A DNA stretch of 64,000 bases. It comes from Anaerolineales bacterium. GTDB lineage: Bacteria > Chloroflexota > Anaerolineae > Anaerolineales > Villigracilaceae. The translations under genes were made by a program, and so were the position numbers. The notes beneath the pieces are model-generated. The model was given only the letters and a program-made list of their open reading frames with translations, did no database searches and was not told the origin of the DNA. The stretch covers positions 1 through 64,000 of the forward strand of contig JAFGSI010000026.1 of assembly GCA_016934715.1 (NCBI GenBank). Reading direction: 5' to 3'. How positions within the stretch are numbered: the first letter of the stretch is position 1; every line of letters starts with the position of its first letter. Shown piece by piece: positions 16,672 to 25,289 of this stretch.

Positions 16672-16702
16672 ATTCGCCTCCTGAAAAATTTTTCACAACG
16701 CT

Positions 16703-16729
16703 TTAGCACTCTATGCACGCGAGTGCTAA
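16703..16729. promoter_or_regulatory. CIRCE operator (HrcA-binding site)
   Basis: TTAGCACTC, 9-nt spacer, GAGTGCTAA, a full match to the CIRCE consensus. It lies directly downstream of the -10 element of the groES promoter, where HrcA blocks transcription in the absence of heat stress. The hrcA gene is not in this window. Confidence 0.97.
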
Positions 16730-16734
16730 CACGA

Positions 16735-16763
16735 ATGATACATGCCTTCACCGGGAACGTCAA
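16735..16763 (-). promoter_or_regulatory. groES-groEL promoter
   Basis: On the minus strand TTGACG (16758-16763), a 17-bp spacer and TATCAT (16735-16740), a good sigma-70-type match. The predicted start falls at the edge of the CIRCE element. Confidence 0.85.
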
Positions 16764-16818
16764 GAGGAAAAGGGGAAGATTAACGAAATTCTGATATTTG
16801 GCCCCTGCCCCCGGCTCG

Positions 16819-18234
16819 CTAGGGAAATGGGGTCGGGAGTGGGGTTGGGGTAGGAACCGGCGTGGGCGTCTGGCGCAGCGACTCGGACAGCGAACCGCAG
16901 ATCTGCAGGCCTGCGTCCACGATCCCGGCGATGGTCGCATCATCCCCATACGCATCCTGGACCTCGTTCAGGACCTGCACGGCATCCGGACAGTAGTTCT
17001 GCTGTGGACGGCTCAGAGCAGCCAGGACTGAGCCGTAGGTGTAATAATACACCACCGTAGTGGGAGAAAGATCCATCCCTTCCACGGTGACCCCTTCGCC
17101 CTCTTCGCAACCCTGCCCGAAACGAGCCAGGCAGCTGGTCTCCAGGTCGCAGCCACGGACGGCACACTGCAATGCCGGGATGGAGCCCTCGTAGTTGCGG
17201 GCCCTGAAGTAAATGATCCCCAACTGGCCATACAGGTCGGGGTTGGTGGTGTCGAATTCCAGGGCGCGCAGAATGTTCTGGGCCGCGATGAAAAATTCAC
17301 CCTGCTGGGAGTAGGTCTTGGCGATCGCAATAAACGGAAGCGGATCTTCGATGCCGAGTTGTTCGTTCAGACTGGCAGCCCGGGCGAAGTATTCCAACGC
17401 CAGGTCATACAGTTCGTCCCGCTGGCTGGAGAGCGTGCTTTCAAAAGCCAGGCGGCGGTAGCTCAAACCAACAGAAATATAGAGAAAGGTCAGGTTGGGG
17501 TTGATTTCGATCGCCCGGTTGTATTCCTCGATCGCCTGGCGGTAACGCCCGGTGGATTCGAGGACGTAGGCATAGACGCGGTGGACATCCATCAGGCTGG
17601 GATCCCGCTGGACAGCCTGCACAATAATCTGCTCAGCCTGCGACCATCTCTGCTGGTCGACCAGGATCTCGGCGTAGAAGGCCAGCGCCAGCACATTCTG
17701 GTTATCCAGTTGCAGGGCCCGGGCAGCATCCTGCTCGGCCTGGATGAGCAGGGATTGCCGCTCGTTCTCCGACTGCGCTACGCTGGCGTTCCAGTCGAGG
17801 ACGAAGGCCCGGATGGCATGGACCGTGCTGTCGTCGGGTGCCAAGGCCAACGCCTGGTCGATCGAAAAGAGCGCATCCTGCAGCCTCTGGCGGCGCTCCC
17901 GGTCAGTGGTTTCCAGGCTGGATGCATAAGCCTGGATGCGCGCCAGTTCGGCCCACACCCGCGCGTCGGTCGGGTCGACCTCGGTCGCCTGCTGATAAGC
18001 CGTGATGGCGGCCTCCAGGTAGCCGGCGTCGAAGAAAGCCTCCCCCTCCAGCGCAAAGGACAGGGCCGTGCGGGTCGGCGTGGGCGAAGGCAGGAAGGGA
18101 TTCGTGATGGACCCGCTGTCCAATGCCCGGGTGAACCAGGCCGCAACCAGGATCACGGCCACCAGGACGAAGATGCGGTACAGGTTGGAGCGCTGGCGCT
18201 GGTAGAACAGCGCCCGCCGGCGATTCACTTTCAT
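16819..18234 (-). CDS. Membrane-anchored TPR protein (second of a tandem pair)
   Basis: 471 residues. A basic cytoplasmic N-terminus (MKVNRRRALFYQRQRSN) is followed by one membrane helix (about 20-38), a PSPTPTRT linker, and six or more TPR units (for example FFDAGYLEAAITAYQQATEVDPTDARVWAELARI, in pieces). The end is a Pro/Thr-rich tail (TPTPVPTPTPLPTP). Cysteines cluster in a late insertion (CAVRGCDLETSCLARFGQGC), perhaps disulfide-bonded outside the membrane. Its ATG overlaps the upstream paralogue's stop by 4 nt. TPR modules usually scaffold protein assemblies; the partner is unknown. Confidence 0.85.
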   Translation of the reverse strand: MKVNRRRALFYQRQRSNLYRIFVLVAVILVAAWFTRALDSGSITNPFLPSPTPTRTALSFALEGEAFFDAGYLEAAITAYQQATEVDPTDARVWAELARIQAYASSLETTDRERRQRLQDALFSIDQALALAPDDSTVHAIRAFVLDWNASVAQSENERQSLLIQAEQDAARALQLDNQNVLALAFYAEILVDQQRWSQAEQIIVQAVQRDPSLMDVHRVYAYVLESTGRYRQAIEEYNRAIEINPNLTFLYISVGLSYRRLAFESTLSSQRDELYDLALEYFARAASLNEQLGIEDPLPFIAIAKTYSQQGEFFIAAQNILRALEFDTTNPDLYGQLGIIYFRARNYEGSIPALQCAVRGCDLETSCLARFGQGCEEGEGVTVEGMDLSPTTVVYYYTYGSVLAALSRPQQNYCPDAVQVLNEVQDAYGDDATIAGIVDAGLQICGSLSESLRQTPTPVPTPTPLPTPFP

Positions 18235-19493
18235 GGGCTTTCGGGCTCAGTGGTAGGCGCGGCCGTAGGGTCTCGCAGGCTCTGCTCGCATACGCTGATG
18301 GTGAACTGGGCATTATAAACAGCATCGGCATCATTGGTCGCGGCGCTCAGGATCAACTGGGCGACCGGCAAGGCCTCGCTGCAGCGGTTCAGACGCGCCA
18401 GCACAACGGCGTAGGTGTAGAAATACTGGGTGACACGCAGATCGTCGCCCGTCAGAGTCAGCGGCTCGATGATCAGGCCCTCATCGAGGGTGCCCCCGTT
18501 GATCGCCAGCGAAAACTGCTCGACGGCCCGGGGCCAATCCGGCAAGTAGTAATAGATCAATCCCCAGTTGCCACGCAGATAAGGATCGGTCGGGTCGTCC
18601 CGGACGGCCTGTTCCGCGTACTGGGCCGCCTTGGCATATTCCCCGGTGGTGAAATACACCCGCGAGGTATAGAGATCAGGCAGCGGGTCGGCCGGGTTGA
18701 GGGTATTGGCAATCGTGTATTCCTCAACAGCTTCCGGCAGCGCCCCCACCACGCGGTAGGTGCGTCCCAGGGCCAGGTGCAGGTCAGGGATGTTCGGATT
18801 GATATTGACCGCCGCCTGGTACTCCCGGATGGCCTCTTCATAGTTGCCGGTGATCTCCAGGACGAATCCACGCGCCCGGTGCGACTCGATGGCCGAAGGC
18901 GCGAGCTGGACGGCCACCTGCGACTCGGCAATGGCGAGATCAAGGGCATCGAACGGACCAGTGTTGTTGATATACATGTTGCCCAGCAGTTCGGCATACA
19001 GGGCATGGGCGATGCCATTGTTGGGATCGACCTGGATCGCCAGCTGGAGCTGCGCCTGGGCGCCCAAGAAATCCTGTTGCTGGGCCAGAGCCCCGCCGCG
19101 CAGCGCATGGGCCATGGAATTGTTCGGGCTGAGCAACAGGGCGTTTTCGGCATTGACCAACGCGTCCTCAGGGTGGCCGGCGAAAAGCTGGACGCGCGCC
19201 AGCGAGACATAAATTCCCGGATCGTCCGGAGTCAGAGGAATGACCTGCTCGTACACTGCGATCGCCTGAAGCAGTTTCCCGTCCGCAAAGAGGGCTTCCG
19301 CTTCACTGCGATAGGACTCGGGGTCGCGTGTGGCCGTCGGCGAGGGCACGAAAGGGGTTGGAATATCGGGAACGATCGCGACGTTAATATAAACAACCAG
19401 GGCAATTAAAAGCACCAGGACCGAAATCGAAAACCAGTTGATCGGTTTACGGCGCCGGCGGCGCATGCTCCAATTTGAACCGCGCAGATACAT
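18231..19493 (-). CDS. Membrane-anchored TPR protein (first of a tandem pair)
   Basis: 420 residues with the same plan as its neighbour: Arg-rich start (SMRRRRRKPINWF), one membrane helix (about 17-37), linker PTPFVPSPTATRDPES, then TPR repeats through most of the length (LFADGKLLQAIAVYEQVIPLTPDD and similar). The tail is AAPTTEPESP. The start at 19493 is supported by a TTGACG-18-TAAGAT promoter ending 6 nt before it; an internal ATG at residue 10 is the alternative. The pair probably arose by duplication and may act together at the outer face of the membrane. Confidence 0.85.
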   Translation of the reverse strand: MYLRGSNWSMRRRRRKPINWFSISVLVLLIALVVYINVAIVPDIPTPFVPSPTATRDPESYRSEAEALFADGKLLQAIAVYEQVIPLTPDDPGIYVSLARVQLFAGHPEDALVNAENALLLSPNNSMAHALRGGALAQQQDFLGAQAQLQLAIQVDPNNGIAHALYAELLGNMYINNTGPFDALDLAIAESQVAVQLAPSAIESHRARGFVLEITGNYEEAIREYQAAVNINPNIPDLHLALGRTYRVVGALPEAVEEYTIANTLNPADPLPDLYTSRVYFTTGEYAKAAQYAEQAVRDDPTDPYLRGNWGLIYYYLPDWPRAVEQFSLAINGGTLDEGLIIEPLTLTGDDLRVTQYFYTYAVVLARLNRCSEALPVAQLILSAATNDADAVYNAQFTISVCEQSLRDPTAAPTTEPESP

Positions 19494-19499
19494 GCAGTC

Positions 19500-19529
19500 A
19501 TCTTACCATCCTAACCAAACCGACGTCAA
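19500..19529 (-). promoter_or_regulatory. Promoter of the TPR pair (leaderless arrangement)
   Basis: Minus strand TTGACG (19524-19529), an 18-bp spacer and TAAGAT (19500-19505), 6 nt before the ATG at 19493. No ribosome-binding site fits in between. Confidence 0.6.
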
Positions 19530-19544
19530 TCCCTGCATTGCCTC

Positions 19545-19573
19545 TTGTCAGACAACCGACTTAAGGCTAGAAT
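19545..19573 (+). promoter_or_regulatory. trmD promoter
   Basis: TTGTCA (19545-19550), a 17-bp spacer and TAGAAT (19568-19573). Only GGAGGT separates the -10 from the trmD ATG, so the transcript would begin at or just before the initiation codon and the SD-like bases might not be transcribed. Confidence 0.65.
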
Positions 19574-19579
19574 GGAGGT

Positions 19580-20320
19580 ATGGAGTTTGACGTCTTCACG
19601 CTCCTGCCGGAAGTGTTCCCCGCCTACCTCGAAAGCAGCATCTTGCAGCGCGCCCACAGCCGCGGCCTGATTAACGTACGCCTGCATAACATCCGCGACT
19701 GGGCAACCGATAAACATCATACTACTGACGATGTGCCCTACGGCGGCGGCGGTGGAATGGTGATGAAGACCACACCGATCTTCGCAGCGGTTGAAAGCGT
19801 TGTGGGCCCTCAGCCCAACTTCCCGGTCATTCTACTGACTCCCCAGGGACGCGTTTTTACACAACAGGTGGCCATGGAATTGGCCGCCTGTTCACGCCTG
19901 GCCCTTTTGTGCGGAAGATATGAGGGTGTCGACGAGCGCATCCGCGAGCACCTGGTCACGGATGAGATCTCCATCGGGGACTACGTCCTGACCGGTGGCG
20001 AACTGCCGGCCCTGATCCTGATCGATGCCCTGGCCCGCCTGGTCCCGGGCGTCCTCGGCGATCCTGACGGCGCCTGCGACGACTCGCATGCTTCCGGCTT
20101 GCTCGAGTACCCACACTATACCCGCCCGCCCGAGTTTCGCGGCTGGAAGGTCCCGGATGTTCTGCTTTCGGGCGACCACGCCAAGGTCGCCGCCTGGCGG
20201 CGCGAGCAGGCCCTGCAGCGCACGCTCCAGAGGCGGCCAGATCTGCTGGCCACCGCATCCCTGAGTGAAAGGGATCGAGAGCATCTGGAACGCTTGCACA
20301 AGGAAAGCAAAAAACCATAA
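19580..20320 (+). CDS. trmD: tRNA (guanine-N1-)-methyltransferase
   Basis: A 246-residue SPOUT methyltransferase that makes m1G37 in tRNA to keep the reading frame. [50 protein letters not shown] and the trefoil-knot segment [20 protein letters not shown] are diagnostic. Length is standard. In many bacteria trmD sits with rpsP, rimM and rplS; here it stands apart and leads an MFS carrier gene that starts 16 nt downstream with its own GGAGG site. Its own promoter is unusually close. Confidence 0.97.
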   Translation: MEFDVFTLLPEVFPAYLESSILQRAHSRGLINVRLHNIRDWATDKHHTTDDVPYGGGGGMVMKTTPIFAAVESVVGPQPNFPVILLTPQGRVFTQQVAMELAACSRLALLCGRYEGVDERIREHLVTDEISIGDYVLTGGELPALILIDALARLVPGVLGDPDGACDDSHASGLLEYPHYTRPPEFRGWKVPDVLLSGDHAKVAAWRREQALQRTLQRRPDLLATASLSERDREHLERLHKESKKP

Positions 20321-20336
20321 CAGGAGGCTTTGGTCG

Positions 20337-21638
20337 ATGGAAAACAAACGGTTCCCGTGGGGAAAAACGTTCTTGCTGGGCTTCGGATTTCTGGGGATCA
20401 GCATCATCTGGCCGATCTTCAATCAGTACATACCCCTCTTCTTACAGGCCGGCAATCCGGAGTTTGAACGCCTGTTGCTGGAGGAAGGCCGCACCATTCC
20501 GACAATCGTCGGGTTTGGGCTGGCACCCAGCCTGGCAATGTTCATCATGACCTGGGACAACCTGCTCAATATGTTCATTGCCCCCTGGGCCGGAGCTGCC
20601 AGCGATCGGACCTGGAACCGGCTGGGCCGTCGGAAAATGTGGATCCTGATCGGCGCCCCCATCGCCCTGTTGGGATTTGTCTTCGTTCCTCTGGCCCAGA
20701 CCACTCTGGCGATCATGGTCTTCATCCTGATCACCAACTTCGGGATGGCGCTGTTCCGCTCACCGACCGTTTCCTGGCTGGGCGATCTGTTTAGCCGGGA
20801 CGATCGCAGCAAGGCCAACGGCGTCATCAATCTGATGGGCGGCGTGGGCGGCCTGCTGGCTTACTTTGGCAGCGGCATGCTCTTCAACGCTTTCGAGGCC
20901 TCTTCCCCGCAGACGGCAAGGCTTCTGCCGTTTGTCGCCGGCGCGATCGCCACCGCGGTTGCCCTGACCACGGTGCTGCTCTTTGTCAAGGAGCCCCGGA
21001 CCCTGCCCGGCGGCGAAGACAAAGAAAAAGCCAGCATGCTCCAGAATTTGCGCACGTTGTTCTCCAATCCGGACAAGAGCGGCATCTTCGTGCTCCTGGG
21101 CATCCTGTTCTGGTTCATGGCCTTCAACGCCCTCGAGACCGGCCTGTCTTCGTTCGCCGTCTTCAGCCTGGGAATGAGTGCAGGAACCGCATCCATCTAC
21201 GCCGGCCTGGTGACGATCTCGTTCATCCTTTTTTCACTCCCGGCTGGATTCCTGGGAACGCGCTACGGGCGCGGCACGACCATTCGGGTCGGGTTGATCG
21301 GGCTGGTCGTTTTGTTGTTGTTCGGTTTCTTTTTCATCAAAGGCACGCTCCTCTTCGCAGTTGTGCTGATCCTGGCAGGAGCCTTCTGGGCTCTGGTGAA
21401 TGTCAACAGCCTGCCGCTGGTCTACGATCACGGCGATGAACGCAGGATTGGCGCCTATACCGGTTTATATTATTTCTCCTCACAACTTGCGGCAGTCCTT
21501 GGCCCAACCCTGGGCGGATTGCTGGTAGATGTCCTGGGCAATCAATATCGCTGGCTGTGGCTGTTCAGCGTGGTTTTCATGACCCTGGCCCTGTTCGCCA
21601 TGCTGGGCGTGAAACGCGGCAAGCCACAGGCCGCTTAA
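20337..21638 (+). CDS. MFS transporter (GPH/SLC45-like cation-sugar symporter type)
   Basis: A 433-residue membrane protein with about 12 hydrophobic helices. The segment APWAGAASDRTWNRLGRRKMWILIG is the MFS loop 2-3 motif (G-x-x-x-D-R-x-x-R-R) with the AGAASDRT form seen in sucrose/GPH-type carriers, and a related motif is at the middle of the second half (GTRYGRGTTIRVG). The start is the ATG at 20337, preceded by GGAGG. It is probably cotranscribed with trmD. The substrate may be a sugar, but this cannot be decided from sequence. Confidence 0.85.
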   Translation: MENKRFPWGKTFLLGFGFLGISIIWPIFNQYIPLFLQAGNPEFERLLLEEGRTIPTIVGFGLAPSLAMFIMTWDNLLNMFIAPWAGAASDRTWNRLGRRKMWILIGAPIALLGFVFVPLAQTTLAIMVFILITNFGMALFRSPTVSWLGDLFSRDDRSKANGVINLMGGVGGLLAYFGSGMLFNAFEASSPQTARLLPFVAGAIATAVALTTVLLFVKEPRTLPGGEDKEKASMLQNLRTLFSNPDKSGIFVLLGILFWFMAFNALETGLSSFAVFSLGMSAGTASIYAGLVTISFILFSLPAGFLGTRYGRGTTIRVGLIGLVVLLLFGFFFIKGTLLFAVVLILAGAFWALVNVNSLPLVYDHGDERRIGAYTGLYYFSSQLAAVLGPTLGGLLVDVLGNQYRWLWLFSVVFMTLALFAMLGVKRGKPQAA

Positions 21639-21704
21639 CGGCAGCCCGCCTTCGAGTCCGGGCCACAGCTCAGGGCATGCGAAGTTGGTTTGGGAACCCC
21701 TGTC

Positions 21705-21733
21705 TTGCGAAACCACCCAAGAGACTGTATACT
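21705..21733 (+). promoter_or_regulatory. Promoter of the BMP-type ABC importer
   Basis: TTGCGA (21705-21710), a 17-bp spacer and TATACT (21728-21733). It gives a leader of about 125 nt before the substrate-binding protein gene. The leader has an isolated GGGAGGAGGT without a following start codon; no known riboswitch was recognised. Confidence 0.65.
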
Positions 21734-21862
21734 GAATTTAACACCGGGGTTCGCTGGTTCAACAGATTCCGGGAGGAGGTACCGATCGAATAATCATCAG
21801 ACAACCCTGCTTGGGTCCGCTGTCCCTATCTGTCACTCAACTTTTTCAAGGAGAAGAAAGAA

Positions 21863-22927
21863 ATGAAGAAACTGTACGCTGTCGTTGCCATCCTGGTGCT
21901 GGCCGCCATGCTGATCCCGGCCTGCACCCCCACGGCCCCCGACTGCACCCTGCCCGAGGTCTTCTGCGTGGGCATGGTCACAGACGTCGGCAAGATCGAT
22001 GACAAGTCCTTCAACCAGTCCGCCTGGGAAGGCCTGCAGGCGGCCAGGGAAGCCGGCGTTGCCGATTGGGTCCAGTACATCGAGACTACCGATGCCAAGG
22101 ATTATGACAAGAACATCCAGACCTTCGCGGATGCCGGTTACGATGTCATCGTGACGGTTGGTTTCGCCCTGGGTGAGGCCACCTATGCCGCCGCGGCGGC
22201 CTATCCGGAGATCTACTTCATCGGCATAGACCAGTTCCAGGAATGGCCCTACGATGACGATCCGTCCAACGACCTGGCCAACTTCACCAGCCTGAACTTC
22301 CCTGAGGATCAGGCAGGCTTCCTGGTCGGCGCCCTGGCAGCCATGATGAGCGACACTGGCACGATCGGCGCCGTTTGCGGCACCGACGCGGTCCCGCCCG
22401 TCTGGCGCTTTGGGGAAGGCTATCGCGCTGGTGCGACCTACATCAATCCCGACATCAATGTCCTGGTGGTCTACCACAGTGACGTTGGCTTTGACAAGAC
22501 CTTCACCGACCCCGAATGGGGCGCAGCCACCGCTGGCTCGATGATCGACCAGGGTGCTGATGTCATCTTCGGCGCCGGCGGAAAGACCGGCAACGGTGCG
22601 GTCATCGAAGCGGCTGCCCGCGGCGTATACGCCATCGGCGTCGATACCGACCAGTACTACACCCTGCCCGAGGCGGCTTCCATGATGCTTTCCAGTGCCA
22701 TGAAGCTCATTACCCCCGGAGTTGCGGAACTGATCTCCCTGGCCAGGGACGCCCAGAACGGCGGCGCGGCCTTCCCGGCCGGCAACTACAACGGCCAGGC
22801 TGGTTACGCCCCGTATCATGATCTCGAAGACATGGTCCCGCAGGATGTCAAGGACCGCATGGAGGAGATCAACGCCATGCTCCTGAGCGGCGAACTGCAG
22901 ACCGGTGTCCCGCCTGTCAAGCCGTAA
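21863..22927 (+). CDS. BMP-family ABC transporter substrate-binding lipoprotein
   Basis: A 354-residue lipoprotein (lipobox I-P-A-C, Cys21) of the basic membrane protein/PnrA family that captures nucleosides. The opening motif MVTDVGKIDDKSFNQSAWEG is the family hallmark, and a later GGKTGNGAVIEAAARGVYAIGVDTDQYY segment carries ligand-contact positions. AAGGAG precedes the ATG. It heads an operon with two permeases and one ATPase. A 15-bp hairpin after the gene would allow more binding protein than permease to be made. Nucleoside specificity follows from the family, not from direct evidence. Confidence 0.95.
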   Translation: MKKLYAVVAILVLAAMLIPACTPTAPDCTLPEVFCVGMVTDVGKIDDKSFNQSAWEGLQAAREAGVADWVQYIETTDAKDYDKNIQTFADAGYDVIVTVGFALGEATYAAAAAYPEIYFIGIDQFQEWPYDDDPSNDLANFTSLNFPEDQAGFLVGALAAMMSDTGTIGAVCGTDAVPPVWRFGEGYRAGATYINPDINVLVVYHSDVGFDKTFTDPEWGAATAGSMIDQGADVIFGAGGKTGNGAVIEAAARGVYAIGVDTDQYYTLPEAASMMLSSAMKLITPGVAELISLARDAQNGGAAFPAGNYNGQAGYAPYHDLEDMVPQDVKDRMEEINAMLLSGELQTGVPPVKP

Positions 22928-22946
22928 AGTCGATCTGCGCTAGAAA

Positions 22947-22979
22947 GAAAGGGGAAAGAGGATCCCTCTTTCCCCTTTC
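22947..22979 (+). terminator. Intercistronic hairpin after the binding-protein gene
   Basis: Perfect 15-bp arms GAAAGGGGAAAGAGG (22947-22961) and CCTCTTTCCCCTTTC (22965-22979), a 3-nt loop, then CTGGATTTTTC. Its place between the first gene and the permeases suggests a partial terminator or an mRNA-stabilising stem. Confidence 0.7.
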
Positions 22980-23009
22980 CTGGATTTTTCTTCCCCAAGG
23001 GATGGAGCA

Positions 23010-24149
23010 ATGAATAAAATGCGACAACTGGCGGGTAAAATTGGCGAAGGCCTCAAGAACAGTCTCCCCTCGGCAGTCAACTCGCTCCTGGTCCCCCTGC
23101 TGGCCGTGCTGACCGCCGTCGTCCTTGGCGGCATCGTCATCGCCCTGGCGGGAGGCAATCCTTTCCTGGCCTACGTTGGCCTGTTCCAGGGCGCTTTTGG
23201 AAATGCCAGGGCGATCAGCGAGACAGCCATCTGGGCCACCCCCTACATTTTTGCCGGCCTGGCCGTGGCCCTGGCCTTTAAGGGCGGCCTGTTCAACATC
23301 GGGGCGGAAGGACAACTGGCCTTCGGAGCAGTCGTCTCGGCACTGATCGGTTATGCCCTTCCCGGCTGGCTCGGTTTCGATCTGCCTGCAATCATCCACA
23401 TTCCTTTCGCCATTCTGTGCGGCGGCCTGACAGGGGCCCTGTGGGCGGCCATCCCGGGCTTCCTGAAGGCCTACACCGGCGGACATGAGGTCATCAACAC
23501 AATCATGATGAACTACATCGCCCTCAATCTGACCTCCTTCCTGCTCAACGGCCCGATGAAAGATCCCAATCCGAACAACGTCATCGCCCGCACGCCGGTG
23601 ATCGCCGAAAGCGCCCGCCTGGCCCCCCTGTTCGAGGGCTACCGCATCCACTGGGGGTTCCTGCTGGCCCTGCTGGTGGCCTTCCTGGTCTGGGTCCTTT
23701 TGTGGAAGACCACCCTCGGATTCGAGATCCGCACCGTGGGCGCCAACCCGGATGCTGCCAGATATGCCGGCATCAACGTAAAGCGCACGATCGTGCTGAC
23801 CATGGCCCTCTCCGGACTGCTGGCCGGCATGGCCGGGACAATCGAGGTGACTGCCCTCAACCATCGCCACGAACTCGGCTTCTCGATCGGCTATGGCTTC
23901 GACGCCATCGCCATCGCCCTGCTCGGCAAGACCCACCCGCTGGGGGTGGTGATCGCCGCCATCCTGTTCGGGGCGATGCGCAACGGGGCAACGCGCATGC
24001 AATTCCTGACCCAGATCCCGGTCGACGTGATCTCCGTCATCCAGGCTCTGATCCTGCTCTTCGTGGCCGCGGATGCGATCATCCGCTACATCTACCGCAT
24101 CCGCGCCGCCAGCGAACGGGTGGTCCTGACCCGCGGCTGGGGGGGATAG
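23010..24149 (+). CDS. BMP-system ABC transporter permease 1
   Basis: A 379-residue inner-membrane permease of the BPD_transp_2 (LivH/RbsC-like) type with about nine helices. Recognisable segments are TPYIFAGLAVALAFKGGLFNIGAEGQL, the family's N-terminal signature, and AGINVKRTIVLTMALSGLLAGMAG near the ATPase-contact loop. The start at 23010 is after a short leader that contains the hairpin. Together with the next gene it forms the heterodimeric channel of the presumed nucleoside importer. Confidence 0.95.
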   Translation: MNKMRQLAGKIGEGLKNSLPSAVNSLLVPLLAVLTAVVLGGIVIALAGGNPFLAYVGLFQGAFGNARAISETAIWATPYIFAGLAVALAFKGGLFNIGAEGQLAFGAVVSALIGYALPGWLGFDLPAIIHIPFAILCGGLTGALWAAIPGFLKAYTGGHEVINTIMMNYIALNLTSFLLNGPMKDPNPNNVIARTPVIAESARLAPLFEGYRIHWGFLLALLVAFLVWVLLWKTTLGFEIRTVGANPDAARYAGINVKRTIVLTMALSGLLAGMAGTIEVTALNHRHELGFSIGYGFDAIAIALLGKTHPLGVVIAAILFGAMRNGATRMQFLTQIPVDVISVIQALILLFVAADAIIRYIYRIRAASERVVLTRGWGG

Positions 24150-24158
24150 GAGCATCTC

Positions 24159-25280
24159 ATGGACTGGAAACGCTTCCTTTTCATTCTGCTGGTCATCGCC
24201 GTCCTGTTTGGGGCCGTTGTCCTGGTGGGCATGGTCAAGCAGGAACCGATCATCATCATCGCCAGCATGCTGGCCACGACCATCACCGTTGCCACGCCGC
24301 TGACCCTGGGGGCGCTCTCAGGCCTGTTCTGCGAACGCAGCGGGGTGGTCAACATCGGCATCGAGGGCATGATGCTCACGGCGGCCTTCTTCGGCTGGCT
24401 GGCCGCCATCTATATGAGCTCGATCTTCGGATTCCCGGCCCTGCCCAGCCTTTTGGTAGGTGTCTTTTTTGCCATTGTGTCCGGCGGCCTGATGGCCCTG
24501 CTGCATGCCGCCTTGTCGGTGACCTTCAAGGTCGACCAGATCATCGGAGGAACGGTGATCAACATCCTGGCGATCGGCATCACCGGCTTCCTGAACCGAC
24601 AACTGTTCTTTGAGAGCGGCAGCGTCTTCGGCGGAACCGTACCCCACGGCCCGGGAACGCTGCCCAACATCCTGATCCCGGTCGGGCAAGGCGTCAAGGC
24701 CATTTGCGGCTGGTTCGGTCCATCGGAAAGCTGCCTGACCTTCGCCAACTCCATGGACAAGATCTTCAGCCAGGGGCCGATCACCTACGCGGCCATTCTG
24801 CTGGTCATCCTGTCGCACTTCGTTCTCTTCAAGACGACCTGGGGCCTGCGGACGCGCTCCGTAGGTGAACACCCCAGGGCAGCCGACACGGTCGGGATCA
24901 ACGTCGCCAAAATGCGCTATGCCAACGTCATCCTCGGCGGTATGCTGGCCGGACTGGGAGGGGCCTACTTCACCCTCGAATCGGTGCCTTCCTTCGAACC
25001 GCTGATGACCAACGGGCGGGGCTTCATCGCCCTGGCGGCGATGATCTTCGGTAACTGGACGCCTTTCGGCGCCTGGGCAGCCTCGCTGGTCTTCGGCGCT
25101 GCACAAGCCATGCAGATCAATATGCAGGTCTTTCGCGATGTCATCCCGCCCCAATGGGCCTTCCTGCAGGTCTCCTACGTGGTTGGGCTGGCCCCTTACA
25201 TCCTGACCATGCTGATCCTGACCGGCATCATCGGCAAGACCATCCCGCCGGCGGCCGATGGTGTTCCGTACGAGAAGTAG
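24159..25280 (+). CDS. BMP-system ABC transporter permease 2
   Basis: A 373-residue permease, nine nucleotides after permease 1. It shows ATTITVATPLTLGALSGLFCERSGVVNIGIEGMMLTA, the second-permease signature in this system (quoted here only as the family pattern TLGAL...E..G..NIGIEGMML), and VGINVAKMRYANVILGGMLAGLGGAYF for the ATPase contact. An insert of about 45 residues (GGTVPHGPGTLPNI ... SCLTFANSMDKIFSQ) extends one external loop. AGGAG precedes the ATG. It acts with the first permease. Confidence 0.94.
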   Translation: MDWKRFLFILLVIAVLFGAVVLVGMVKQEPIIIIASMLATTITVATPLTLGALSGLFCERSGVVNIGIEGMMLTAAFFGWLAAIYMSSIFGFPALPSLLVGVFFAIVSGGLMALLHAALSVTFKVDQIIGGTVINILAIGITGFLNRQLFFESGSVFGGTVPHGPGTLPNILIPVGQGVKAICGWFGPSESCLTFANSMDKIFSQGPITYAAILLVILSHFVLFKTTWGLRTRSVGEHPRAADTVGINVAKMRYANVILGGMLAGLGGAYFTLESVPSFEPLMTNGRGFIALAAMIFGNWTPFGAWAASLVFGAAQAMQINMQVFRDVIPPQWAFLQVSYVVGLAPYILTMLILTGIIGKTIPPAADGVPYEK

Positions 25281-25289
25281 GAGGCCGAC

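Noticed and set aside
14635-16794. A long plus-strand open frame of over 700 codons opposite groES-groEL
   Set aside because: It is antisense to two unmistakable genes and consists of codon-complement composition typical of GC-rich coding DNA; no start site or domain is visible.
21734-21862. Riboswitch in the BMP operon leader
   Set aside because: No conserved core of a purine, PRPP or other known riboswitch could be recognised; only an isolated SD-like sequence.
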